From an uncultured Pseudomonadota bacterium (lineage in GTDB: Bacteria > Pseudomonadota > Gammaproteobacteria > Methylococcales > Methylomonadaceae), in the NCBI GenBank assembly GCA_903918375.1, contig CAIXED010000028.1, positions 1-32,789 of the forward strand: a stretch of 32,789 bases of DNA. Reading direction: 5' to 3'. Shown here piece by piece: positions 24,121 through 32,789 of the stretch (its first letter is position 1; the number at the start of each line of letters is the position of its first letter). Position numbers and translations under genes: made by a program. The notes under the pieces are model-generated. The model searched no databases. It was not told the DNA's origin and saw nothing but the letters and a program-made list of their open reading frames with translations.

Positions 24121-25563
24121 TTACAAGCCATTGTATTGTTTAAGTATATTCAACACCGTTTGTGTCATCTCTCGCGCTTTTTGATAATCACTCGATTCGC
24201 TATAACAACGTAATTCTGGGGCATTACCTGAGGCTCTGATATGAATAATGTCTTGGTTGCTAAAGCTCAATCTCAAGCCATCGGTTAAATCACAAGCGCT
24301 AATTTCGCTGTATTCAGCGCCTAATAATTTGCTAAACGAATTGGGATCATTTGCCCAGCTTGCTAATAATGATTGACTGAGTGATGACGGGAAGTTTTGC
24401 AGGCGGTCGCTGTCTGTGTAACGTTTTGGTAGTGATCGCTGTAAATCCGATAATTTACCCGATGCTTTTTGGGCGGCTGCTAAGACAGAGATAATCGGTA
24501 AAGCTGCATCACGGGTAGCTAAACAAGTCATTTTTTTGCCGTCTGTTTCAATATCGGTCGCTAATAAAAAACCACCGTTAGCTTCAAAGCCAGCAATAGA
24601 ACCTTGTTGGCTATCAAAGCTTTCCATCGCTGCGATGACATAAGGCGAGCCAATTTTGGTGCGCTTAACCTGATCAAAACTGCCACTTAATTCAATCGCA
24701 GTATTACAACTTACTGGTATTGCAATTTGTTGTATCGCTAAATAGCGGCTGGTGATTAAGCCAACCATATCACCGCGTAACCAAGTGCCGGTTTCATCGG
24801 CAATTAATGGTCGGTCGCCATCGCCGTCGGTGGAGATAATGGCATCAAAACCATATTGTTGTGACCAGTTTTTGCCGCGTTGTTTGTCTTCATCGCTAAC
24901 CGCTTCAGTATCAATCGGTACAAAAATTTCGGTTCTATCCAGTGAGACGACTTGCGCCCCCAATTTTTCTAAGATAGTTTTCAATACATCGCGAGCAACG
25001 CTTGAGTGTTGATAAAAGCCCAGCTTGATACCTGACAGAATGTCTGCCGGAAAAAAATCTAAATAACGGTTTTCATAATCAATAATCGCTTTGGGATTCA
25101 TTGATAAGGTGGCTGGTGAAATGGTTTTGTTGGCGGTTTCAAGCGGTAGATTAGTCATTGCCAATTCATCCGCTTTGCTAATTTCACCATCTGGGCGATA
25201 AAACTTCATGCCATTACGATCAAATGGAATATGACTGCCTGTGACCATAATCGCTGGAATGCCCTGTTTTTGAGCGTAATAGGCCAAGGCTGGGGTTGGG
25301 AGTTCGCCACAAAAGTCTATCTTTAAACCATTGGCTTGAATCGTTGCGCCACAGGCTTGAGCAATCTGTGGGCTGCTGGGGCGTAAATCGATGCCAATGG
25401 CGACGCTATCAAAATCATAACTTTGCTTGAGCACCGTTAAAAAAGCTTGGGTATAGGCGGCACAAATCTCATCGCTCATTTCGGTAACCAAGCCTCTTAC
25501 GCCACTGGTGCCAAATGCAACCCCATTGTCTAACATCAAATCTCGAATTGTAGTCATGCTCAT
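24121..25563 (-). CDS. manB: Phosphomannomutase (alpha-D-phosphohexomutase family)
   Basis: It interconverts mannose-6-phosphate and mannose-1-phosphate, feeding ManC. The four-domain family marks are present: FGTSGVRGLV near residue 20, the phosphoserine loop TGSHIPFDRNGMKF with S110, the metal loop STDGDGDRP (D246, D248, D250), FEANGGFLL for sugar recognition and the phosphate-binding RASGNAPELRCYSE near the C-terminus. The loop reads TGSH-I-P rather than the usual TASHNP, but serine and histidine are kept. A TTG lies just before the ATG at 25563; I chose the ATG, 3 bp after the manC stop, so the pair is probably translationally coupled. A phosphoglucomutase cannot be excluded from sequence alone, but the manC neighbour favours phosphomannomutase. 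Confidence 0.88.
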   Translation of the reverse strand: MSMTTIRDLMLDNGVAFGTSGVRGLVTEMSDEICAAYTQAFLTVLKQSYDFDSVAIGIDLRPSSPQIAQACGATIQANGLKIDFCGELPTPALAYYAQKQGIPAIMVTGSHIPFDRNGMKFYRPDGEISKADELAMTNLPLETANKTISPATLSMNPKAIIDYENRYLDFFPADILSGIKLGFYQHSSVARDVLKTILEKLGAQVVSLDRTEIFVPIDTEAVSDEDKQRGKNWSQQYGFDAIISTDGDGDRPLIADETGTWLRGDMVGLITSRYLAIQQIAIPVSCNTAIELSGSFDQVKRTKIGSPYVIAAMESFDSQQGSIAGFEANGGFLLATDIETDGKKMTCLATRDAALPIISVLAAAQKASGKLSDLQRSLPKRYTDSDRLQNFPSSLSQSLLASWANDPNSFSKLLGAEYSEISACDLTDGLRLSFSNQDIIHIRASGNAPELRCYSESSDYQKAREMTQTVLNILKQYNGL

Positions 25564-25566
25564 CAA

Positions 25567-26997
25567 TTATCGATTGTAGTTATCATCCAAACGAACAATA
25601 TCGTCCTCATTTAAGTAAGTCCCTGATTGAACTTCGATTAAATGCAAAGGGATTTTGCCGGGGTTTTCTAAGCGGTGAACTTCACCTACGGGAATATAGG
25701 TTGATTGGTTTTCGCTGAGTAATTTTGATTCGGTTGCTGAACTAATCATAGCGGTACCGGTAACGACTACCCAGTGTTCAGCTCGATGATGGTGCATTTG
25801 TAGCGACAATTTTGCGCCAGGGTTGACCATGATACGTTTCACTAGAAATCGATTGCCTGAGTCTATCGATTCGTACCAGCCCCAAGGTCGATAAACTCGT
25901 GAATGTTGGAGGTGTTCAGTACGGTTTTGGGCTTTTAGATGATCAACCACTTTTTTCACATCTTGAGTATAGTCTTTATGAACGACTAATACCGCATCGG
26001 AGGTTTCAACAACAATTAGGTTTTCTACCCCAATTACCGCTAACACACGGCTCTCGGCGCGTAAAAAACAATTTTGAGTTTGATCGGTAAATACATCGCC
26101 GCGGCTAACATTACCCAATTCATCTTTTTCATGTGCGTCCCACAAAGACGACCATGAGCCTATATCATTCCAGCCCATACTGACGGGGACGACAGCAGCG
26201 TTGGCAGTGCGTTCCATGACCGCGTAATCAATCGATTTTGAAGGGCATTGGGCAAATGCTTGTTTATCTAAGCGGGTAAAATCAAAATCCGAATGACTGA
26301 GTTTGACGGCATTAGCACTGGCTAAGGCAATTTCAGGCTCAAATTGTTTGAGTTCTTCAAGAAATACCGAGGCTTTAAACACAAACATGCCGCTATTCCA
26401 AAAGTATCCACCATCATCAAGATAGCGACAGGCTGTTTCGTGGTTGGGTTTTTCTTCAAAGCGTTCAACTTGAAAAGCTGAATCTAGTCCACTGATGGCC
26501 TTACCTTTACGAATGTAACCATAACCAGTCTCTGGGCTATCCGGTACTAAGCCGAAGGTGACTAACAAACCTTGAGCGGCTGTTTGACGAGCGTGCTCAA
26601 TGGCTTCGCTAAAAGCCGCCAGATTTTCGATTAAATGATCCGCAGGTAACACCAGCATCATGGCATCAGGATCAGTGTCATAGAGAAATTTAGCAGCTGC
26701 TGCAATAGCGGGTGCCGTATTTCTAGCCAACGGTTCTAACATCAGGGCTAGTGGTTTTACGCCAATTTGCATCAATTGTTCTGCGGCTAAAAAACGATGT
26801 TCGTTATTACAAACCAGCAGTGGTGGCGCGATTTTAGGGATATTCGATAAACGTAAAACGGTTTCCTGCAGCATGGTTCTATCTGAAACCAAAGGCAATA
26901 ATTGTTTGGGGAGTGCTTCGCGGGACATTGGCCATAAACGAGAACCGGCGCCGCCTGAAAGTATCACTGGATATAGCGAACTGCTTGTTGAACTCAT
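25567..26997 (-). CDS. manC: Bifunctional mannose-1-phosphate guanylyltransferase / mannose-6-phosphate isomerase
   Basis: It makes mannose-6-phosphate from fructose-6-phosphate and GDP-mannose from mannose-1-phosphate and GTP. The N-terminal GT-A-like domain has LSGGAGSRLWPMSREALPKQ (about 13-32), VLPADHLI and FEEKPN. The C-terminal cupin isomerase domain has RPWGWYESID and the metal-binding MHHHRAEHWVVVTG near residue 400. The length of 476 aa is typical of type II PMI/GMP proteins (AlgA, CpsB, XanB). The start ATG has a strong AAGGAG (27005-27010) seven bases upstream. It heads a two-gene minus-strand operon with manB and is transcribed away from the gene at 27151. With manB it completes GDP-mannose synthesis from fructose-6-phosphate. 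Confidence 0.96.
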   Translation of the reverse strand: MSSTSSSLYPVILSGGAGSRLWPMSREALPKQLLPLVSDRTMLQETVLRLSNIPKIAPPLLVCNNEHRFLAAEQLMQIGVKPLALMLEPLARNTAPAIAAAAKFLYDTDPDAMMLVLPADHLIENLAAFSEAIEHARQTAAQGLLVTFGLVPDSPETGYGYIRKGKAISGLDSAFQVERFEEKPNHETACRYLDDGGYFWNSGMFVFKASVFLEELKQFEPEIALASANAVKLSHSDFDFTRLDKQAFAQCPSKSIDYAVMERTANAAVVPVSMGWNDIGSWSSLWDAHEKDELGNVSRGDVFTDQTQNCFLRAESRVLAVIGVENLIVVETSDAVLVVHKDYTQDVKKVVDHLKAQNRTEHLQHSRVYRPWGWYESIDSGNRFLVKRIMVNPGAKLSLQMHHHRAEHWVVVTGTAMISSATESKLLSENQSTYIPVGEVHRLENPGKIPLHLIEVQSGTYLNEDDIVRLDDNYNR

Positions 26998-27004
26998 TCA
27001 ATCA

Positions 27005-27010
27005 CTCCTT
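27005..27010 (-). promoter_or_regulatory. Strong ribosome binding site of manC
   Basis: On the minus strand it reads AAGGAG, followed by seven bases and ATG. It is one of the best Shine-Dalgarno sequences in the window. Confidence 0.8.
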
Positions 27011-27076
27011 GCTGGAAATGTGCTTTACAAAGGAAAAGGCTATTTTATGTTAAAGCGCATAATAAAAAGTACACTA

Positions 27077-27105
27077 TTGTTATTAATGGATACAAATAGT
27101 TAATT
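27077..27105 (+). promoter_or_regulatory. Possible promoter for the GT-A-like gene at 27151
   Basis: TTGTTA (27077-27082), a 17-bp spacer and TTAATT (27100-27105) form a weak sigma70-type pair in the 153-bp divergent gap between manC and the plus-strand gene. Confidence 0.3.
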
Positions 27106-27137
27106 ATCGTAAAATTTGCACTTAATTTTGACCGTTT

Positions 27138-27145
27138 GAAGGTGA
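27138..27145 (+). promoter_or_regulatory. Ribosome binding site that fixes the ATG at 27151
   Basis: GAAGGTGA lies five bases before the ATG at 27151. It overlaps the in-frame TTG at 27136, which would add five residues but has no such site. Confidence 0.75.
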
Positions 27146-27150
27146 ATAAC

Positions 27151-28371
27151 ATGACTGGCAAACAAAAAAAACCGTATGGATTGAAACTTCTGTTATCGCC
27201 TAGTCGATTGTTCAAATCACGACATGAGGCCCAGACACAAATTGATGATCAGCTTGAGGCTAACAAAAAAGCCATAGCGATTGTCGTTTATCAAGATTAC
27301 CATGCGGTGATTCAAATTCGTAACGCAATACGGATGCAGGGATTAGGTCTTGATAATGACGGATTAGGCTTTGATATCGGCGTCTTTCAAGATGGATTAA
27401 AGGAAGATGATGAAGCTAGTGTTCATGCTTACAATCAAACAGCGGTTGAAGCTTTACAGCTGATTGATAAAAATCGTTTTGTACGACAAGAAAAGCATTT
27501 AGGTCATGATTTACATTTGGCTGAAATTGAGAAATTTCTGTTTGAAGATCTAAATTATGATTTGGTCGTGTTCTTAGATAATCCTGATATTTCACCTAAA
27601 TATTTTGAACAGCTGGGCAATGTATTTGAAACTTTAAATGGTGACTCAAGGATAGCAGCACTTTCAATTAGTCACGATAATAGCGTGGCTCATCAAATGG
27701 TTCCATCTGGCCAAACCATTGGATTGATGCGTCATGCTTGGCTGGCAAGCAAACCGATTCTTGATGCCTATTCTTATATTCATTCATTGTCGCTACCTGA
27801 TTACCAACAACAATTAGTTGCCGATTGGTGGGCGAGTAATTTAGGTTTCAAAGGCATTAATTTAAACCGTAGCGATGCCCGTCGTTCAGCGCATGCGGCA
27901 TTGAAGCTCGCCGAAGTTGCTGCGACCGATCATTCCGCACAGTTGCTTTCAGATGTCGATTACCAAACCATTGTGCTTAAACAGGCAGAGCATTATTTGA
28001 AGCCAGGTGATTTTGATTATCAACAGTTTGAGCAGAAACTAGCGCGAGGGGATATTCATGTTGACCCCAGTGCCTTATTAAGCGCCACCGATACCTCTAT
28101 CCATGACATGATGGCCGCTTACAAATTCTTTTTGAAACGATTGCCAGAGAATTTTCAAGTAGTCGAATCACGGATTGGGATTCCAGCGGATTTAATGTTT
28201 CAAGACTTCCTGTTATCGGATGAATTTTTAAGCCATGAGGATTATTGGCCCGCGGTGATTGAAGCGGCAAAAAAAGTGATTGCCTTAAACAATCTCAAAA
28301 ATGCTAGTGATCAAGCATCTGAGCTAGAGGCAGGAGTCGCTGATGATAGTGCTCAGCCAAAAAACCAATAA
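27151..28371 (+). CDS. GT-A-like protein with a C-terminal DUF4214-like module, function unknown
   Basis: Residues about 35-165 read like a GT-A sugar transferase of the GT13 (GnT-I) style: a strand AIAIVVYQDYHAVIQIRNAI, FDIGVFQDGLKED, HLAEIEKFLFEDLNYDLVVFLDNPDISPKYFEQL. At the usual metal-binding EDD position the sequence is D143-N-P-D146, so the site is altered. Residues 170-310 are unassigned, with LMRHAWLAS resembling a family segment. Residues about 322-370 (AAYKFFLKRLPENF ... FLLSDEFLSHEDYW) resemble the small module at the start of the methyltransferase at 11186-12160. No signal peptide or membrane helix is seen. The gene is alone on the plus strand, diverges from manC, and overlaps the end of the convergent SpmAB gene by 19 bp. 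The glycosyltransferase call is tentative. Confidence 0.65.
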   Translation: MTGKQKKPYGLKLLLSPSRLFKSRHEAQTQIDDQLEANKKAIAIVVYQDYHAVIQIRNAIRMQGLGLDNDGLGFDIGVFQDGLKEDDEASVHAYNQTAVEALQLIDKNRFVRQEKHLGHDLHLAEIEKFLFEDLNYDLVVFLDNPDISPKYFEQLGNVFETLNGDSRIAALSISHDNSVAHQMVPSGQTIGLMRHAWLASKPILDAYSYIHSLSLPDYQQQLVADWWASNLGFKGINLNRSDARRSAHAALKLAEVAATDHSAQLLSDVDYQTIVLKQAEHYLKPGDFDYQQFEQKLARGDIHVDPSALLSATDTSIHDMMAAYKFFLKRLPENFQVVESRIGIPADLMFQDFLLSDEFLSHEDYWPAVIEAAKKVIALNNLKNASDQASELEAGVADDSAQPKNQ

Positions 28372-29582
28372 GTGACAAAAATAGCCGCACCGATTCCGCC
28401 TAAATCAGCAATGATGCCGCAACTGGCGGCATGGCGAATATTACTAATCCCCACCGCGCCAAAATAAACCGCCAACACATAAAAAGTGGTTTCGGTGCTG
28501 CCTTGCACCACCGAAGCCAAACGTCCGGCAAACGAATCAGCACCGTGGCTTTGCATGGTGTCTATCATCATCGCTCTCGCGCCACTGCCGCTGAACGGCT
28601 TCATTAACGCAGTCGGCAAGCCGTCGATGAAGCGGTTGTCGATCTGAAACAAATCGACAAGCCAGCGCAAGCCTTGAGTGATTAAATCCAAAGCACCACT
28701 GGCTCGAAATACGCCAAACGCCACCAACATCGCCACCAAATAGGGAATGATGCTAATCGCAGTTTGAAAGCCTTGTTTTGCGCCTTCGATGAATAATTCG
28801 TAAGCGTTTAAACGTTTATAAGCCGCTGAGCCGATAAAAGCGATCACCAAACTAAACAAAGTGACATGGCTGATTAACGCAGATTGTTTCAGCATTTCTG
28901 CTTGATCCAAACCGGAAAAATAAGCCAGCAAGCCACCAACCAACGCAGTAATCCCACCCAAATAAGTCAACACCACTTTATCCAGCAAATTGATTTTTTG
29001 CACCGCAGCAACCGCCAATAAACCGGTTAAAGTCGAAACATACGTAGCGATTAAAATCGGGATAAACACATCGGTCGGATTGGCCGCGCCCAGTTGTGCC
29101 CGATAAGCAAAAATCGTCACCGGAAATAGCGTCACCGACGAAGTGTTAATTACCAAAAACAGAATTTGCGGATTGCTGGCTTGGCTGGGATTAGGATTCA
29201 GCTTTTGCATTTCCTGCATCGCCTTAATCCCCATCGGGGTCGCGGCATTATCCAAACCCAGCATATTGGCGGCGATATTCATCACCATCGCGCCAAGCGC
29301 AGGGTGGTTTTTAGGGATTTCTGGCATCAAGCGTGCAAACAAAGGATTTAGTGCACGGGTTAATAAATCGATAAAACCGCTGTGTTCACCAATTTTCATA
29401 ATCCCCAGCCACAAGGCCAAGATGCCGCTGAGTCCTATGGAAATATCAAACGCGGTTTTCGAGAGGCTGAACATGGCGTTCATCAACTCGGAAAAAATCG
29501 CTTGGTCGCCGAGTACCAACCATTTAAAGCCCGCTGTGACGAACGCCGTTAGGAAAAATAAAATCCAGATAAAATTCAGCAC
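28353..29582 (-). CDS. Fused SpmA-SpmB (nucleoside recognition/gate domain) membrane protein
   Basis: This 409-residue polytopic inner-membrane protein carries two Gate domains in tandem. The N-terminal SpmA-like half (to about 195) has FDISIGLSGILALWLGIMKIGE, NMLGLDNAATPMGIKAMQEM and LVINTSSVTLFPVTIFAYRA. The C-terminal SpmB-like half has IIPYLVAMLVAFGVFRASG and QGSTETTFYVLAVYFGAVGI. In Bacillus, SpmA and SpmB are separate and needed for spore core dehydration. In proteobacteria the fused form is of unknown function and may be a transporter. The start is GTG at 29582: no ATG exists between the upstream in-frame stop and residue 36, and the first helix needs this start. It lies 20 bp after purB and is probably in the same transcript. 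Confidence 0.85.
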   Translation of the reverse strand: MLNFIWILFFLTAFVTAGFKWLVLGDQAIFSELMNAMFSLSKTAFDISIGLSGILALWLGIMKIGEHSGFIDLLTRALNPLFARLMPEIPKNHPALGAMVMNIAANMLGLDNAATPMGIKAMQEMQKLNPNPSQASNPQILFLVINTSSVTLFPVTIFAYRAQLGAANPTDVFIPILIATYVSTLTGLLAVAAVQKINLLDKVVLTYLGGITALVGGLLAYFSGLDQAEMLKQSALISHVTLFSLVIAFIGSAAYKRLNAYELFIEGAKQGFQTAISIIPYLVAMLVAFGVFRASGALDLITQGLRWLVDLFQIDNRFIDGLPTALMKPFSGSGARAMMIDTMQSHGADSFAGRLASVVQGSTETTFYVLAVYFGAVGISNIRHAASCGIIADLGGIGAAIFVTYWFFG

Positions 29583-29602
29583 AGCGGAATTAGCTTCAAT
29601 GC

Positions 29603-30991
<1,389 letters not shown>

Positions 30992-32086
30992 TTATTGATT
31001 GTATTTTGATTCGATAATGCCGCCGCCCAAGCAGACGTCATCCAGATAAAAAACCACCGACTGCCCCGGTGTTATCGCCCGTTGTGATTCATCAAAGCGG
31101 ACTTTAACCCGTAAGCCACCGTCCAACGGTTCTATGACACACGCTTGATCAGGCTGACGGTAGCGGGTTTTGGCGGCGCAGCGTAAGGGGAGTGACGGTG
31201 CTTGGCTGCCGCACCAGTCCAGTTGGCCGGCTTCCAAGGTGTTATGCAGCATTAACGGGTGGTCGTGGCCTTGGCCGACGATTAACACGTTGTTCTCTAA
31301 GTCTTTTTCCAACACAAACCACGGTTCATCGGGTGCATTTTTGACGCCGCCAATGCCTAAACCTTGGCGTTGACCAAAGGTGTAATACATCAAACCGTGA
31401 TGTTTGCCGATGTATTGGCCTTCTGGGGTGCGCATTTCGCCAGGTTGATGCGGTAAATAGCGTTGTAGAAATTCGCTGAATTTACGTTCGCCGATGAAAC
31501 AAATGCCGGTGCTGTCTTTTTTACGGCTGTTGGCAAAACCAGCGCGGTCAGCCATGGCGCGGAGTTCGGGTTTGTGCAAATGGCCAATCGGGAACAAAGT
31601 GCGGGATAAGGCTGTTTGCCCCATTGCGTACAAGAAATAGCTTTGCTCTTTGTTTGGGTCTAAGCCTTTTAATAATTGAAATTCGCCATCTTGCTCGGCA
31701 ACACGGGCGTAGTGGCCGGTGGCGATGTATTCCGCGCCTAAGTCTTCAATCGCGTAGTTTAAAAAGGCTTTGAATTTAACGTGTTTGTTACACAAGATGT
31801 CGGGATTGGGTGTGCGTCCGGCTTTGAATTCCGACAAAAACACTTCAAACACTTCATCCCAATATTCAGCCGCGAAGTTGACGGTTTTCAGTTCGATACC
31901 CAGCGTGTCAGCCACTTGTTGGGCGTCGGCCAAGTCTTGCATCGCGGTGCAGTATTCGGTGCCGTCGTCTTCTTCCCAGTTTTTCATAAATAAACCGGTG
32001 ACCTTGTGGCCTTGCTCCAGCAAGGTGAGGGCGGTGACTGAAGAATCGACGCCGCCGGACATGCCGACGATGATGTGTTTGCTCAT
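30992..32086 (-). CDS. mnmA: tRNA-specific 2-thiouridylase
   Basis: It forms 2-thiouridine at the wobble position (U34) of tRNA-Lys, -Glu and -Gln, using ATP and sulfur relayed from TusE or an equivalent. The PP-loop GMSGGVDSS (8-16) binds ATP. C99 ([12 protein letters not shown]) and C196 ([12 protein letters not shown]) are the two catalytic cysteines, matching C102 and C199 of E. coli. The C-terminal beta-barrel ends with [22 protein letters not shown]. The length of 364 aa is normal. The start overlaps the nudJ stop by 4 bp. Confidence 0.98.
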   Translation of the reverse strand: MSKHIIVGMSGGVDSSVTALTLLEQGHKVTGLFMKNWEEDDGTEYCTAMQDLADAQQVADTLGIELKTVNFAAEYWDEVFEVFLSEFKAGRTPNPDILCNKHVKFKAFLNYAIEDLGAEYIATGHYARVAEQDGEFQLLKGLDPNKEQSYFLYAMGQTALSRTLFPIGHLHKPELRAMADRAGFANSRKKDSTGICFIGERKFSEFLQRYLPHQPGEMRTPEGQYIGKHHGLMYYTFGQRQGLGIGGVKNAPDEPWFVLEKDLENNVLIVGQGHDHPLMLHNTLEAGQLDWCGSQAPSLPLRCAAKTRYRQPDQACVIEPLDGGLRVKVRFDESQRAITPGQSVVFYLDDVCLGGGIIESKYNQ

Positions 32087-32538
32087 GCTAAATCGAGGAA
32101 TGACTGTAATAAAGAAAGCGGATAACGTTGGCCTTTTAGGTATTCGTCTATCGACTTTAACACTAAAGGACTGCGTAAACGCTGCGGGTTGGCGGCCAGA
32201 TCATCACGGGAAAGCCAATGGGTGGCAACGATGCCATCGTCCAAAGTTTGCAGTGGATTATGGGAACTGACGCTGCCAGTAAAAACAAAACGCATAAAAC
32301 TGGGAAATTCGGGGTTCTTGCGCCATAACTGCACCGCGACTAAAGCCTGTGGTTCAAATTGCCATGCGGTTTCTTCCAGCACTTCGCGTTTAACCGCGTC
32401 GATTAAGGATTCGTTATTTTCCAAATGTCCTGCCGGTTGATTAAAGGCTAAACCGTTAGGCGTTTGTTCCTCGACCACTAAAAAGCGTTGGTCTTGTTCG
32501 ATAACGGCGGCGACGGTAACGTGCGGTTTCCAAACCAT
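32083..32538 (-). CDS. nudJ: Nudix hydrolase NudJ-like phosphatase
   Basis: In E. coli NudJ removes phosphate from nucleoside tri- and diphosphates and from HMP-pyrophosphate. The Nudix box is complete at about residues 37-59: G-x5-E-x7-RE-[VL]-x-EE-x. It is preceded by the beta strands [19 protein letters not shown] and followed by WLSRDDL. At 151 aa it is the usual length for the family. It is first in the minus-strand nudJ-mnmA-purB-spmAB run, coupled to mnmA by ATGA. No clear Shine-Dalgarno precedes its ATG. Confidence 0.93.
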   Translation of the reverse strand: MVWKPHVTVAAVIEQDQRFLVVEEQTPNGLAFNQPAGHLENNESLIDAVKREVLEETAWQFEPQALVAVQLWRKNPEFPSFMRFVFTGSVSSHNPLQTLDDGIVATHWLSRDDLAANPQRLRSPLVLKSIDEYLKGQRYPLSLLQSFLDLA

Positions 32539-32606
32539 GTTTATATTGTTGAAAAGGCTAAAAAATCCGCATTTTACGCGAATTGCTGGGGGCTGGGTAA
32601 ATAGCG

Positions 32607-32637
32607 CATCCCCAAGTGCTTGATTGACTTGGGGATG
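32607..32637 (-). terminator. Stem-loop terminator candidate after the aminotransferase gene
   Basis: Arms 32607-32617 (CATCCCCAAGT) and 32627-32637 (ACTTGGGGATG) pair perfectly over 11 bp around a 9-base loop. It lies 11 bp past the aminotransferase stop, before nudJ. The bases after the stem on the minus strand (CGCTATTTA) give only a weak T-tract. Confidence 0.55.
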
Positions 32638-32648
32638 GCGTTTAAGGA

Positions 32649-32789
32649 TTAAACCGCTTGCTTGATTTTTAGCAAAGCGTTTTGCAGGTTTTCCATGCTG
32701 GTGGCGATGGAAATGCGGATATAGCCCGGTGCGCCGAAAGCGGAGCCAGGCACTAAAGCCACACCGGCTTTTTCAATTAAAAACTCAGA
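32649..32789 (-). CDS. Class I/II aminotransferase, C-terminal fragment (probable aspartate aminotransferase)
   Basis: Only the last 46 residues lie in the window; the 5' part is beyond base 32789. The text FLIEKAGVALVPGSAFGAPG followed by YIRISIATSMENL is the C-terminal end of subgroup I-gamma aspartate aminotransferases (PLP-dependent, Thermus/Rhizobium type): VPGSAFG precedes the conserved arginine of YIRIS, which binds the substrate alpha-carboxylate. The stop is TAA at 32649-32651. It is separated from nudJ by 110 bp that contain a strong hairpin, so it is probably a separate transcription unit. Aromatic aminotransferases of the same subgroup cannot be excluded from this fragment. Confidence 0.85.
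   Translation of the reverse strand, partial: SEFLIEKAGVALVPGSAFGAPGYIRISIATSMENLQNALLKIKQAV

Noticed and set aside
31770-32270. 166-codon plus-strand open frame over mnmA and nudJ
   Set aside because: It is antisense to two secure housekeeping genes and has no protein-like motifs.

Overview
The window looks like a gammaproteobacterial chromosome segment. The right end carries housekeeping genes in an order close to the enterobacterial purB-(hflD)-mnmA-nudJ block, and the left 28 kb is a large cell-surface accessory region. A Methylococcales-type host (Methylomonas/Methylobacter-like) would fit the general gene content, but that is an impression and not something the sequence proves. No rRNA, tRNA, CRISPR array, transposase or phage gene was seen.

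Layout. (1) 1-9180 (+): the 3' end of a very repetitive, probably secreted protein with a canonical EF-hand calcium loop. It is followed by a complete type I secretion apparatus (PrtD-like ABC exporter, HlyD-like adaptor with an unusual N-terminal extension, TolC-like outer-membrane protein), a translationally coupled 724-residue coiled-coil protein of unknown function, and a GT4 glycosyltransferase. (2) 9172-12160 (-): a large GT4 protein and a methyltransferase with an N-terminal DUF4214-like module. (3) 12161-12646: the only gene-free stretch above 300 bp, a divergent regulatory region with a cluster of TTACAA/TTGTAA hexamers and a 10-bp inverted repeat. (4) 12647-24115 (+): a long glycan operon with rmlA, rmlC, two GT2 proteins, one GT4, two paralogous polysaccharide pyruvyl transferases (the second fused to a methyltransferase), galE and an exported GH99/GH71-like glycosidase. 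(5) 24121-26997 (-): manC-manB, which completes GDP-mannose synthesis. (6) 27151-28371 (+): an odd GT-A-like protein with a C-terminal DUF4214-like module. (7) 28353-32789 (-): a fused SpmA-SpmB protein, purB, mnmA, nudJ, and the C-terminus of an aspartate aminotransferase.

How it may work together (inference). A large repeat protein is exported by its own type I system. The neighbouring genes supply GDP-mannose, UDP-galactose and dTDP-sugars, together with glycosyl, pyruvyl and methyl transferases, to build a surface glycan. This arrangement resembles S-layer loci such as Caulobacter rsaADEF beside its LPS genes, where the polysaccharide anchors the secreted layer. No flippase, polymerase, ABC glycan exporter or initiating phosphoglycosyltransferase lies in the window, so the acceptor of the sugars is unknown: it could be a lipid-linked glycan or the secreted protein itself. 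The least explained parts are the coiled-coil protein coupled to the secretion genes, the N-terminal extension of the adaptor, and the pyruvyltransferase-methyltransferase fusion.
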